A stretch of 64,000 nucleotides of DNA from AC-56 sp963702195 (GTDB lineage: Bacteria > Actinomycetota > Thermoleophilia > Solirubrobacterales > 70-9): positions 3,224,001-3,288,000 of the forward strand of contig OY969725.1 in assembly GCA_963702195.1 (NCBI GenBank), read 5' to 3'. Below are positions 19,046 through 27,477 of the stretch, in pieces (within the stretch, counting starts at the first letter, position 1; each line of letters opens with the position of its first letter). The notes under the pieces were generated by a model that did no database searches, was not told the DNA's origin, and was given only the letters and a program-made list of their open reading frames with translations. The translations under genes were made by a program, and so were the position numbers.

Positions 19046-20683
19046 CTAAAAGAGCGCCATTCCGGGCTCGACGCCCACCTCGATCAGCTCCGGCTCGCTC
19101 GAGGGGATCGCCGTCTCGAGCTCGGAGCGGAGCTCATCGAGACCGCCAATGGTCCGTGCCTTCACCCCGTACCCCGCTGCGATTTCCGCCGTGTTCAGCG
19201 CCGGGAGGTCGAGGCCGGGCGCGCCGGTCACCTGCTCGGTGTCCGCGAACCACTTGAGGATCGCGTACTCGGAGTTTCGCAGCACGAGGAAGGTGACCGG
19301 CACCCTGTAGGCCGCGGCCGACCAGAACGCGGTCACGGCGTACTGCACCGAGCCCTCCCCCATCACGCACACGACCGGTCGGTCGGGCTCGGCGAGCTGC
19401 ACGCCCACGGCGGCAGCGAGGCCGAAGCCGAGACCGCCGCCGGCGCCGAAGTAGTAGCTGCCCGGGCGGGACAGCCGCAGCTGGTTGCGCAGCGCCATCG
19501 TGCTCGACGGCGACTCGAGCACCACGATGCCGTCGTCGGGAAGCGCCTGCCCGAGGGCGGCGTGGACGGTCGAAGGGCTCAGCGGATCGGACTCCGGCGG
19601 CGCCTGGGGCTCGCCGAGCGGCTCCGGGGCCTCGCGGTCGGATTCCGGGACGGCCTCGAGCAGCGCCTCGGCGGTGAGCTTGACGTCGGCGACGATCGCG
19701 TCGCCCATCGGCGCCCGGGCCGCCTCGTCGGGGTCGCTCGTGATCGCCACGAGCTCGGTGCCCGCGGGAAGCAGCGGGCCGGGGATGTACGGGTAGTACG
19801 GGAAGACGGAGGTGCCGAGGGTGACCACCAGGTCGTGTCCCTCGAGCATCTGGCCGAGGGGTCCGATCGCGGGCGGCAGCGTGCCGCGGAAGTTCGGGTG
19901 ACCCTCCGGGAAGCCGATCCGCCCGCCGCCCGGAGCCGGGGTGGCCCACACCGGCAGGCGCTGGCGCTCGGCGAGGGCGACAGCCGCGTCCCAGGCTCCG
20001 CTGGCGTCGACGTCCGGGCCCGCCACCATGGCGGGGCTCTTCGCCCTGGCGAGGCGATCCGCCAGCGACTTGACCAGCCCCGGGTCGGCCGCCGCCCGCC
20101 CGCTCACGGAGCGGGCGATCGCGTGGGCGACGTCACCGTCGTCCACCTCGGCGGTCCAGTCGTCCATCGGGATCGAGACGAACGACGGCCCCTTCGGCGG
20201 GAGCGAGGACACGTGGACGGCGCGCGCCAGAGCCAGCGGCACGTCCTCGGCGCGCGGCGGCTCATAGCTCCACTTCACGAACGGGTCCGGGACCCGAATC
20301 GCATCGCGGTTGGTGAGATTTGCCTGCGGCGTGATCATCGCCCTGACCTGCTGGCCAGCGGTGATTACGAGCGGGGACTTGTTCGCCTGCGCGTTGAACA
20401 TCGCCCCGACCGCGTTGCCCACCCCCGGGGCGGTGTGCAGGTTCACCAGGGTCGGCCTGCCGGAGGCCTGGGCGTAGCCGTCGGCCATCCCGACCACGAC
20501 CGCCTCCTGCAGCCCGAGGACGTACTCGAAGTCGTCGGGGTAGCCGTGGAGCATCGGCAGCTCGGTCGAGCCCGGGTTGCCGAACATGGTCGTCATCCCG
20601 CGGGCGCGGAAGAGCTCGTAGGCAGCCTCGCGAACGGTGGTCACCGGTCTCGGCAACCTATCCGAGCGGGCGCGCCGAGGCAT
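19046..20683 (-). CDS. mdlC: Thiamine-diphosphate decarboxylase, benzoylformate decarboxylase-like
   Basis: The protein (545 residues from ATG 20683, or 532 from GTG 20644, giving VTTVREAAYELF) shares the benzoylformate decarboxylase layout: NPGSTELPMLHGYPDDFEYV, LQEAVVVGMADGYAQA, NLHTAPGVGNAVGAMF, SPLVITAGQQ and the ThDP motif VMGEGSVQYAVTAFWSAA. The active-site Ser and first His of the Pseudomonas enzyme are kept. The second His (in YHQYDPG) appears replaced by Tyr (YYPYIPG), by alignment from memory. It likely decarboxylates an aryl- or branched 2-oxoacid produced by the neighbouring dehydrogenase. The choice of start is uncertain. Confidence 0.82.
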   Translation of the reverse strand: MPRRARSDRLPRPVTTVREAAYELFRARGMTTMFGNPGSTELPMLHGYPDDFEYVLGLQEAVVVGMADGYAQASGRPTLVNLHTAPGVGNAVGAMFNAQANKSPLVITAGQQVRAMITPQANLTNRDAIRVPDPFVKWSYEPPRAEDVPLALARAVHVSSLPPKGPSFVSIPMDDWTAEVDDGDVAHAIARSVSGRAAADPGLVKSLADRLARAKSPAMVAGPDVDASGAWDAAVALAERQRLPVWATPAPGGGRIGFPEGHPNFRGTLPPAIGPLGQMLEGHDLVVTLGTSVFPYYPYIPGPLLPAGTELVAITSDPDEAARAPMGDAIVADVKLTAEALLEAVPESDREAPEPLGEPQAPPESDPLSPSTVHAALGQALPDDGIVVLESPSSTMALRNQLRLSRPGSYYFGAGGGLGFGLAAAVGVQLAEPDRPVVCVMGEGSVQYAVTAFWSAAAYRVPVTFLVLRNSEYAILKWFADTEQVTGAPGLDLPALNTAEIAAGYGVKARTIGGLDELRSELETAIPSSEPELIEVGVEPGMALF

Positions 20684-20728
20684 CGGACGGTCCCGGCGCG
20701 GTCCGCGACACGGCATTACCATATTCAG

Positions 20729-20734
20729 TATAGT
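20729..20734 (+). promoter_or_regulatory. Putative -10 box (TATAGT) giving a near-leaderless transcript
   Basis: TATAGT lies in a short AT-rich patch just 8 bases before the ATG of the secreted protein gene at 20743. Transcription would begin at or next to the start codon, so the mRNA may be leaderless, as is common in actinobacteria. No clear -35 box is seen. Confidence 0.35.
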
Positions 20735-20742
20735 TTTGGGAG

Positions 20743-21930
20743 ATGCGCGGGATCCGGACCCTTCTCACGTTGTTCGGCGCTGGACTGGCCCTCATGGCCG
20801 TCGTCCTCGGCCCCGACAGAGCCACGGCCACGTCCTGCCCCACGGCGCCATGGAAGGAGCTCGAGGTCGCGCACGAGATCATCGACATCGGCTCCGTGTA
20901 CCGGCATCCACAGGAGGCCCTTCCCACCTACAAGGGGGCCGGCGACGACCCGATCCCCGACGATGTCTGGAACGCCGGCTACGAGCCGCCCTCGCCGTAC
21001 ATCGCGAACACCACCCGAAACCTTCAGTTCAACGAATCGCAGTTCATCGCCTCGCCCGGCGAGCCGATCTGCACGACGAGCTACATCACCACGTCCGACG
21101 GCTACACCTGGGGCGCGATGTCACTGGCCGTCAACGCGATGTCGCCGTACCACTCGGACGACTACAGAGGCCTGCCGGCCAGGAATGCCTATTACGCCGG
21201 AAACCTGGTCGAGACGCCCCCTCCGGGAGTGGTCAAGGTCACCGCCAACTTCAAGGCGCAGAACATCAAGTTCTGGGCGAACGAGAACGATGCCGCTCCC
21301 GGGAGCCCGGGCGCGGTGCCGATCACGCGCTACTTCGTCCGCGACCGGTGGGGCAACGTCTACATCATGCACGCGTCAGGCCAGGACACGCCCGAGGGGG
21401 TCGCCCAGGCGTTCCACGACGCGATCCTGCCGAACGGTTGGACCAAGTTCAAGCGGCCTTTGGACGAGGACCTGGTCCTCCGTCCCGCCGAGGGCTCGGA
21501 CGGCTCCTTCCACTACCTGGTGATCCGCGACAGCGCCGATAACACCTATCACCAGATCAAGTGGTCGAATCACGGCGCGCTCCAGGCCCACGTTCAGGGC
21601 CGGGCGATGCCCATCTGGGGCGGGCAGGATGCGAACCGCATCTCCGGGAGCCCTCACGCCGACGTGATTCACGGGGCGGCCGGCAACGACAAGCTGCGGC
21701 CGCGCCAGGGCGCAGACCAGGTCTGGGGAGACGCCGGCGTGGACACCGTGATCCTGCGGGGGAACAGCCACCGCTACAGGCTGATCCGCCTGTCGAAGGA
21801 CCACCACAGCCTCGTCGTCGCCGGCCTCGGGTCGGTCAAGCTGATCAAGTACGCGGAGCGCCTTCAGTTCCGCGACCAGACGGTCAGGGTCAGCCGGCTC
21901 TCCCAGCGCGACGTCGGCGGACGGCTCTAA
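20743..21930 (+). CDS. Secreted protein with C-terminal RTX-like calcium-binding repeats
   Basis: The 395-residue product has a signal peptide (MRGIRTLLTLFGAGLALMAVVL, ending near ATA). An extracellular domain follows that I do not recognise, rich in Tyr, Asn and Trp (RYFVRDRWGNVYIMHASGQD, HYLVIRDSADNTYHQIKW). Near residues 287-335 come nonapeptide-like repeats (GGQDANRISGSPHADVIHG, GNDKLRPRQGADQVWG, DAGVDTVIL) of the RTX/hemolysin calcium-binding type. The tail is basic. RTX repeats usually fold outside the cell on binding Ca2+. The function is unknown; a structural or surface role is likely. The gene is monocistronic. Confidence 0.8.
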   Translation: MRGIRTLLTLFGAGLALMAVVLGPDRATATSCPTAPWKELEVAHEIIDIGSVYRHPQEALPTYKGAGDDPIPDDVWNAGYEPPSPYIANTTRNLQFNESQFIASPGEPICTTSYITTSDGYTWGAMSLAVNAMSPYHSDDYRGLPARNAYYAGNLVETPPPGVVKVTANFKAQNIKFWANENDAAPGSPGAVPITRYFVRDRWGNVYIMHASGQDTPEGVAQAFHDAILPNGWTKFKRPLDEDLVLRPAEGSDGSFHYLVIRDSADNTYHQIKWSNHGALQAHVQGRAMPIWGGQDANRISGSPHADVIHGAAGNDKLRPRQGADQVWGDAGVDTVILRGNSHRYRLIRLSKDHHSLVVAGLGSVKLIKYAERLQFRDQTVRVSRLSQRDVGGRL

Positions 21931-21935
21931 CCAGC

Positions 21936-22739
21936 TCAGTCCACGCGAGGGGCCGCGGACCGGCCCCGGATCCTCACCAGCAGCCGGTCGACCAGCCGCG
22001 GCACGATGCCGCTGAGGCCGAGGACCCGCACCGCGGGCGGCGCGTACACCGCCCGCGAGTCGCTCTCGACGCCCTCGACGATCGCGTCCACGAGCTCGGT
22101 GACCGGGCGTTCCTCGTCGTTTGAGCGCCAGGCCGGAAGGCGCTCACGCTGATGACGGAGAATCGTCGTTTCGAACTCACCGGGATACACGGTGGTGACC
22201 GAGACTCCGCTGCCGGCGAGCTCGTGGCGAAGCGCCTCCGCGAAGCCGCGGTCGAAGGCCTTCGTCCCCCCGTAGACGGCGCCCCACGGGAACGACCGCA
22301 GCCCGGCCGCCGAGGAGAGGACGACGATGTGCCCGCCGCGCTCGCCGAGCATGTGCGGCAGCGCCGCCTTTACCGTGTACATCGTCCCGAGCACGTTGAC
22401 CTGGACCATCGACTCGGCCTCGGCCAGCTCCTGCTCTGCGAACGGCCCGTAGTGCAGGACGCCCGCGTTGACGACCAGCAGGTCGATTCCCTCCAGGCGC
22501 TTCGCGAGCCGCTCGATTGCCCGGCTCGTCTGGCCCCACTTGGACACGTCGGCCACAGCGGTGGCGTGCGGACCGTCGGGGCTCTCCGGCAGCTCACTGG
22601 AGAGCTCGTCCAGCGCCTCCTTCCCGCGTGCCACGAGGCCGAGCCGGGCGCCGCGGCCCGCGAGCTCGATGCTGAGCGCCCTGCCGATTCCACGCGACCC
22701 TCCTGTGACGATCGCCCTGGTGCCGCGCTCGATCCGCAT
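21936..22739 (-). CDS. Short-chain dehydrogenase/reductase (SDR)
   Basis: The 267-residue classical SDR shows the cofactor motif TGGSRGIG near residue 12, LLVVNAGVL, the catalytic serine in VVLSSAAG, and YGGTK in place of the usual YxxxK, which fits the pattern. A C-terminal basic and hydrophobic tail (VPRLVDRLLVRIRGRS) suggests membrane association. It is an NAD(P)-dependent oxidoreductase of unknown substrate. It is divergent from the DtxR-like regulator 42 bases away. Confidence 0.88.
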   Translation of the reverse strand: MRIERGTRAIVTGGSRGIGRALSIELAGRGARLGLVARGKEALDELSSELPESPDGPHATAVADVSKWGQTSRAIERLAKRLEGIDLLVVNAGVLHYGPFAEQELAEAESMVQVNVLGTMYTVKAALPHMLGERGGHIVVLSSAAGLRSFPWGAVYGGTKAFDRGFAEALRHELAGSGVSVTTVYPGEFETTILRHQRERLPAWRSNDEERPVTELVDAIVEGVESDSRAVYAPPAVRVLGLSGIVPRLVDRLLVRIRGRSAAPRVD

Positions 22740-22781
22740 GGCTTGATCCTCTCACGAGGGCCGCCACTAGTATCGGTCGCG

Positions 22782-23495
22782 ATGCCGCAGGAGCAGGCCA
22801 CCGTCGCCGAGGAGGAGTACCTCCAGATCATGTTCTGGCTGGAGGAGGCCGGGCTGCCGATCACCGGCGCCAACATCGCGCGTGCGATGCAGCTCTCCGC
22901 GCCGACCGTCCACGAGATGATCGGCCGCCTCGAGCGCGACGGCTACGTTGAGCGGCGCCCTGACAAGTCGCTGACGTTCACCGACAGCGGCCGCGAGCAC
23001 GCGCAGGCCATCGTCCGCCGCCACCGGCTGATCGAACGCTTCCTCACCGACGTCCTCGGCATCCCGTGGGACGAGGTGCACGAGGAGGCCGAGCGGCTCG
23101 AGCACGCGATGTCGCCCGTCCTGGAGAAGCGCATGCTGGCGGCGATCGGCGACGCCAAGACCTGCCCGCACGGGCATCCGCTCGTGGAAGGGGTGCGCGA
23201 GGAGGGAGCGCTACTCGCCGACGTGGAGCCGGGAGCGGCGGTTCACGTGCTTCGGTTCGAGAACGAGGCCGAGGAGCTCCTTCACTACCTGAAGGAGGCC
23301 GGAATGCGGCCCGGCCTCGACGGGACGCTCGAGAGCTCCACGAGCGACGAGGTCGTGTTGAGCTCGGATGACGGCCGGCACGTGGTCTCGCGCAGCGTCG
23401 CCGAGACCGTCTCGGTCCGGGCGGACCCGTCTCCACCGCCGCGGGCTCCGCTGCCGGAGCAGCTCGAGCTCTCGAGCGACCGGTACGGCCGCTAG
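22782..23495 (+). CDS. DtxR/MntR-family metal-dependent regulator
   Basis: The 237-residue protein has an N-terminal winged HTH (EEYLQIMFWLEEAGLPITGANIARAMQLSAPTVHEMIGRL), then the dimerisation and metal-binding domain (RRHRLIERFLTDVLGIPWDEVHEEAERLEHAMS), with CPHGHP supplying metal ligands. The C-terminal part resembles an FeoA/SH3-like domain (EEGALLADVEPGAAVHVLRF). Regulators of this kind bind DNA with Fe2+ or Mn2+ and repress uptake genes. No target transporter is adjacent. Confidence 0.9.
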   Translation: MPQEQATVAEEEYLQIMFWLEEAGLPITGANIARAMQLSAPTVHEMIGRLERDGYVERRPDKSLTFTDSGREHAQAIVRRHRLIERFLTDVLGIPWDEVHEEAERLEHAMSPVLEKRMLAAIGDAKTCPHGHPLVEGVREEGALLADVEPGAAVHVLRFENEAEELLHYLKEAGMRPGLDGTLESSTSDEVVLSSDDGRHVVSRSVAETVSVRADPSPPPRAPLPEQLELSSDRYGR

Positions 23496-23546
23496 CGCCG
23501 GCGGCCCCGGCCGCAGGCGCGCTCTGGCCGGGCGGTCGAGCATCGC

Positions 23547-23750
23547 CTAAGCCGCGAGCTCGCCGCAGATCTGACGCAGCCGGCGGTACAGGGCCTGGTC
23601 CTGCGGGCGGACCGCGAACTGGCGGCGCCGCACCAACGCCTCGTGCTCGCGAACGGCGGAGGCCAGCGCGGAGAAGCGCCGCTCCGCGATGTTTCGCTCG
23701 CTTACCGGATCCAGCTTTCGATTTCCCTCGACTACGGTGATCGGAGTCAT
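23547..23750 (-). CDS. Small hypothetical protein
   Basis: The 67-residue protein is charged and helical (AERRFSALASAVREHEALVRRRQF, QALYRRLRQICGELAA) and begins MTPITVVEGNRKLDPV. A GAGGAGGTGA ribosome site lies close before ATG, which supports a real gene. I recognise no family. It may be a small DNA- or protein-binding factor, but nothing shows this. Confidence 0.6.
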   Translation of the reverse strand: MTPITVVEGNRKLDPVSERNIAERRFSALASAVREHEALVRRRQFAVRPQDQALYRRLRQICGELAA

Positions 23751-23831
23751 CGGTGAGTCACCTCCTCGGTGGTAGTCCCTGACGGCCGAGCCAGGGTAGG
23801 TCCGCGGGCTAAGCGAGATGTAACGCCCGGG

Positions 23832-23883
23832 TAAAAGATTGGCGACGAGTCGGTGCCGTTCCTATGGACGGTCGGCCAATCTT
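23832..23883 (-). terminator. Rho-independent terminator for the aminotransferase gene
   Basis: A perfect 9-base inverted repeat (AAGATTGGC at 23835-23843, GCCAATCTT at 23875-23883) encloses a second smaller stem. Read on the minus strand, the stem ends in a TTTT run. It lies about 30 bases after the end of the minus-strand aminotransferase gene. Confidence 0.55.
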
Positions 23884-23914
23884 GCGGCCGCCGGGTTGTC
23901 CAGGCGCGCGTTCC

Positions 23915-25021
23915 TCAGGCCGGGCTTGCAGCCCGAACCCGCTCGAGTGCGCGGGCGATGCGGGCAACGCCCTCGCCGATCTGGTCGGGAGGAACGCTGG
24001 CGAACGAGAGGCGGAGGCTCGACCGCCCACCCTCGAGCATGAAGTCGGGGCCGGCGATGAAGGCGACCTTCTCCTCCAAGGCCGCCGCATGCGTCTCGAC
24101 CGTGTCGACGTCGTCGGGAAGCGTCAGCCACAGGAAGTAGCCGCCACCGGGCTCGACGAAGTCGGCCTCGGGGATCTGCTCGCGAAGCGCCTCCACGAGG
24201 GTGTCGCGGCGCTCCTTCAGGGCGCCCTTGACGAAGGCGATGTTCTCGTCGAGACCACCGGAGCGGCAGAGCTCGTAAACGACCGCCTCGGCCAGCATGT
24301 TGGGCGAGATGTACATCTCGTTGGCCCGCTTGGCGAGCTTCGCGATCTCGTCCGCCGGGCCGGCCAGGTAGCCGACACGAACGCCGGGACTCACCGTCTT
24401 CGAGAACGACGAGGCGTGGATGACCCGTCCGCCCTCGCCCGGCGTGAGCATGGTCGGCGGTGGGTCGGAGTCGAACGGCAGCTCCCGATACGGGTCGTCC
24501 TCGAGGATCCAGAAGCCGTGCTCGGTGGCCAGCTCGACCAGCCGCCCGCGCTTGTCGGCGGAGAGGGTGCAGCCCGCGGGGTTGTGGAAGTTCGGGATCA
24601 CGTGGACGAGCTTCGCGGGCTCGCCGTCGGAGACCGCCCGCTCGACGCCGTCGACGTCGACGCCGTCGGCCTCCAGGGGCACGCCGACCCGGTCGGCGCC
24701 GAGACGCTCCAGAAGCAGCAGGGTCCGGTCGTAGGAGGGTTGCTCGACGACCACCCGATCACCGGGGCCGACCAGGTGCTGGAACAGCATCGCCCCGGCC
24801 TCGAGCGAGCCGTTGGTGACCATCACCTGGGCGGGATCGGTCAGGCCGTGACGCTCGGCGATCCACTCGCAAAGGCCCGGATGTCCGATCCCGGTGCCGT
24901 AGGAGAGGGCTCGTTTCCAATCGTCCGTGAGCGCGCGCTGCGCCGCCTCGCGAACCGCGTCGACCGGGAGGATGTCGGCGCTCGGAGCGCCACGGGCGAA
25001 GCTGATCACCTCGGAAGCCAT
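23915..25021 (-). CDS. PLP-dependent aminotransferase (MocR/2-aminoadipate aminotransferase-like class I)
   Basis: The 368-residue fold-type I enzyme has VTNGSLEAGAMLFQHL, VVEQPSYDRTLLLLERLG, VIPNFHNPAGCTLS (substrate and PLP contact), WILEDDPYREL (Asp to the pyridine nitrogen) and ASSFSKTVSPGVRVGYL, whose lysine forms the Schiff base. The length and motifs match LysN-like multi-substrate aminotransferases without the GntR DNA-binding domain. The start is ATG 25021 (MASEVISFARGAPSADILP), the family's usual beginning. A likely terminator follows. Confidence 0.88.
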   Translation of the reverse strand: MASEVISFARGAPSADILPVDAVREAAQRALTDDWKRALSYGTGIGHPGLCEWIAERHGLTDPAQVMVTNGSLEAGAMLFQHLVGPGDRVVVEQPSYDRTLLLLERLGADRVGVPLEADGVDVDGVERAVSDGEPAKLVHVIPNFHNPAGCTLSADKRGRLVELATEHGFWILEDDPYRELPFDSDPPPTMLTPGEGGRVIHASSFSKTVSPGVRVGYLAGPADEIAKLAKRANEMYISPNMLAEAVVYELCRSGGLDENIAFVKGALKERRDTLVEALREQIPEADFVEPGGGYFLWLTLPDDVDTVETHAAALEEKVAFIAGPDFMLEGGRSSLRLSFASVPPDQIGEGVARIARALERVRAASPA

Positions 25022-25175
25022 GAGCCGCCCGAGTATAGGTCGGCACGAAGCCGGCACAAACTCCCGACCCGTGTACACCCTCAACGCTGTACTACCGGGG
25101 TGATCGGCGTTGGCCCCCATATAGGTGTTCAACTGCGCACACGTCCCGGGGGCTGGCGATGGCGAGGCTGATCGG

Positions 25176-25298
25176 CCGTGCTGCGAGCGAGCGATCGCGA
25201 CGCTTGCCGCACGACAGCATGGACTGGTCGCGCGGTGCCAGCTGGTCGAGCTCGGGGTGACGGCGACGCTTCGGAGTCTCGCCGAGGCCGTCGCGTAG
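25176..25298 (+). pseudogene. Remnant of an AbiEi/DUF559-type antitoxin-domain gene
   Basis: Within the 25022-25384 gap the plus strand reads ERAIATLAARQHGLVARCQL, then VELGVT and ATLRSLAEAVA followed by TAG at 25296. The first part matches the N-terminal domain common to AbiEi-like type IV antitoxins and DUF559 proteins (RAIARLAARQHGVVxRxQLxxLG). No in-frame start with a ribosome site is visible and the frame ends where the family would continue, so this is a relic of about 40 codons. The rest of the gap holds nothing I can name. Confidence 0.5.
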
Positions 25299-25384
25299 CC
25301 CAACGTGTGCCGAGTCGACCGCGGATGTGCGAGGGCCGGCGCGGATGCCTCCCTCATCGCCGCTGCCTGTACTGAGGGCGCCGG

Positions 25385-26266
25385 CTATGCCCTGGCCGAC
25401 TGGAGCGCCTCGACGGCGACCTGCGCCGCCTCGGTCGGCGAGCGGCCGACGCGGACGCCCCGGGCCTCCAGCGCCTCCTTCTTGGCCTCGGCCGTGCCGG
25501 AGGAGCCGGAGATGATCGCCCCGGCGTGACCCATCTGCTTGCCCGGGGGTGCCGTGAAGCCGGCGATGTAGGCGACCACCGGCTTGGAGACCTGCTCGGC
25601 GATGAAGTCCGCGGCGCGCTCCTCCGCGTCGCCGCCGATCTCGCCCACCATCACGATCAGCTCGGTCTCGTCGTCGGCCTCGTACAGGGTGAGGACGTCG
25701 ATGAAGTCGGAGCCGACGATCGGGTCGCCGCCGATGCCGACGATGGAGGAGTTACCCACCCCGGCCTGCTTCAGCTCGTTGCCGATCTGGTAGGTGAGCG
25801 TGCCCGACTTCGAGACCACGCCGATGGACCCGGGGTCGAAGAACTGCGCCGGGATGATGCCCACGTTCGACTTGCCCGGCGACAGCACGCCCGGGCAGTT
25901 GGGCCCGATCAGCCGGACGCCGGCCTCCTTGGCCTTCCAGTAGGTGCGCAGCATGTCGAGGACCGGGATGCCCTCGGTGATCGCGATGACGGTGTCGACA
26001 CCGGCATCGATGGCCTCGTCGATCGCCGCCGCCGCAAACCGCGCCGGGACGAAGATCATCGAGGTGTTGGCGCCCTCCTCGGAGACGGCCTCCTTGATCT
26101 CGTTGTAGACCGGGATCCCTTCGACGTCCTGGCCGCCCTTGCCGGGTGTGACCCCCGCGACGACGTCCGTCCCGTAGGAGCGGTTCCGCAGGCCGTGGAA
26201 CGATCCCTCGCGGCCGGTGAGGCCGGAGATGACGAGCTTGGTGTCCTGGTCGACGATGATCGACAT
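25385..26266 (-). CDS. sucD: Succinate--CoA ligase (ADP-forming) subunit alpha
   Basis: The 293-residue alpha subunit has the CoA-binding domain (VISGLTGREGSFHGLRNRSYGTDVVAGVTPGKGG), the LIGPNCPGVLSPG loop, VVSKSGTLTYQI, GIGGDPIVGSDFIDVL and the phosphohistidine site GKQMGHAGAIISGSSGTA. With SucC it interconverts succinyl-CoA and succinate with nucleotide phosphorylation in the TCA cycle. Its start overlaps the stop of sucC (TGATG), so the pair is translationally coupled. The length is normal. Confidence 0.97.
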   Translation of the reverse strand: MSIIVDQDTKLVISGLTGREGSFHGLRNRSYGTDVVAGVTPGKGGQDVEGIPVYNEIKEAVSEEGANTSMIFVPARFAAAAIDEAIDAGVDTVIAITEGIPVLDMLRTYWKAKEAGVRLIGPNCPGVLSPGKSNVGIIPAQFFDPGSIGVVSKSGTLTYQIGNELKQAGVGNSSIVGIGGDPIVGSDFIDVLTLYEADDETELIVMVGEIGGDAEERAADFIAEQVSKPVVAYIAGFTAPPGKQMGHAGAIISGSSGTAEAKKEALEARGVRVGRSPTEAAQVAVEALQSARA

Positions 26267-27405
26267 CAGGCGGACATCTCCACGACGCGCTCGGCCGCCC
26301 CCAGCATCGTCTTCTCCACGTGAAGGTCCTCGAGATCGGCGTCGGCCAGAAGCCCCAGCCCCTCCTCCGAGTTCGTCCCGTCCAGGCGCACGACCATCGG
26401 CACGCCGATGTCGATCCGCTTCGAAGCCTCGATGATCCCCTTGGCGATCTCGTCGCAGCGGGTGATCCCGCCGAAGATGTTGAAGAGGATCGCGTTCACG
26501 TTCTCGTCGGAGGTGATGACCTCGAGCGCGTCGACGATCGCGTCCGCCTTCGAGCCGCCGCCGGCGTCCAGGAAGTTCGCCGGTTTGCCGCCCGCCTGCG
26601 CGACCACGTCCAGCGTGGACATGCACAGCCCGGCGCCGTTGCCCAGGATCCCGATGTTGCCGCCGAGCTTGACGTAGGTCAGGCCCTTCTCCTCCGCCAT
26701 CCGCTCCTGCGGGTCCTCCGCGGAGAGGTCGCGGAGCCCAGCCAGCTCCTCGTGGCGGTACATGGCGTTGTTGTCGATCGTGATCTTGGAGTCGAGCGCG
26801 ACCACCTCGCGGTCGGTGGTCACGATCATCGGGTTGACCTCGATCAGGGTCGCGTCCTCCGCGAGGGCCGTCGCGTGAAGCTTGACCATGACCTCGGCGA
26901 CCCCGCCGGTCACGTCCTCGTCGATGCGGGCGTCGACCGCCATCTGGCTCGCAATGTCGGTGGTGAACTCCTCGCCGGGCTCGATGTGGCGCTGGATCAG
27001 CGCCGCCGGGTCCGCCTCGGCGACCTCCTCGACGTCCATCCCCCCCATCCGGGAGAGGATCGCCAGGAGCTTCTTGGAGGAACGGTCGAGGATGATCGAC
27101 GCGTAGTACTCGGCGTCGATCTTCGAGGCCTGCTCCACCCACACCTCGTGGACCGTGAACCCTCGGATGTCCATGCCGATGATCGCCTCGGCGTGCTTCA
27201 GAGCCTCGTCGCGGTCGTTCGCGATCTTGATGCCGCCCGCCTTGCCGCGCTTGCCGATCCGCACCTGGGCCTTGATCACGCACGGATAGCCGAGCTCCTC
27301 GGCGGCCTCGACCGCCGCGGGCACCGTCGCGGCCTGGCGGCCGTCGGGCACGGGAACATCGTGCTCGGCGAACAGCTTCTTGCCCTGATACTCGAGTAGG
27401 TCCAT
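26266..27405 (-). CDS. sucC: Succinate--CoA ligase (ADP-forming) subunit beta
   Basis: The 379-residue beta subunit starts MDLLEYQGKKLFAEHDVPVP and has the ATP-grasp domain with YPCVIKAQVRIGKRGKAGGI, LIEVNPMIVT and LDSKITIDNNAMYR. The CoA-ligase domain follows, with KLGGNIGILGNGAGLCMSTLD and NAILFNIFGGITRCDEIAKGI. It contributes the nucleotide site and the succinate side of the reaction. The gene precedes sucD in the usual order. The ribosome site ahead of ATG is weak. Confidence 0.97.
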   Translation of the reverse strand: MDLLEYQGKKLFAEHDVPVPDGRQAATVPAAVEAAEELGYPCVIKAQVRIGKRGKAGGIKIANDRDEALKHAEAIIGMDIRGFTVHEVWVEQASKIDAEYYASIILDRSSKKLLAILSRMGGMDVEEVAEADPAALIQRHIEPGEEFTTDIASQMAVDARIDEDVTGGVAEVMVKLHATALAEDATLIEVNPMIVTTDREVVALDSKITIDNNAMYRHEELAGLRDLSAEDPQERMAEEKGLTYVKLGGNIGILGNGAGLCMSTLDVVAQAGGKPANFLDAGGGSKADAIVDALEVITSDENVNAILFNIFGGITRCDEIAKGIIEASKRIDIGVPMVVRLDGTNSEEGLGLLADADLEDLHVEKTMLGAAERVVEMSA

Positions 27406-27477
27406 TTCGGGGGCGGGGAGCCTATCCGAAGGCGAGCCGGGGTCCGGGACCCGCCGCTTGGCATAATCCCGCGGCTC

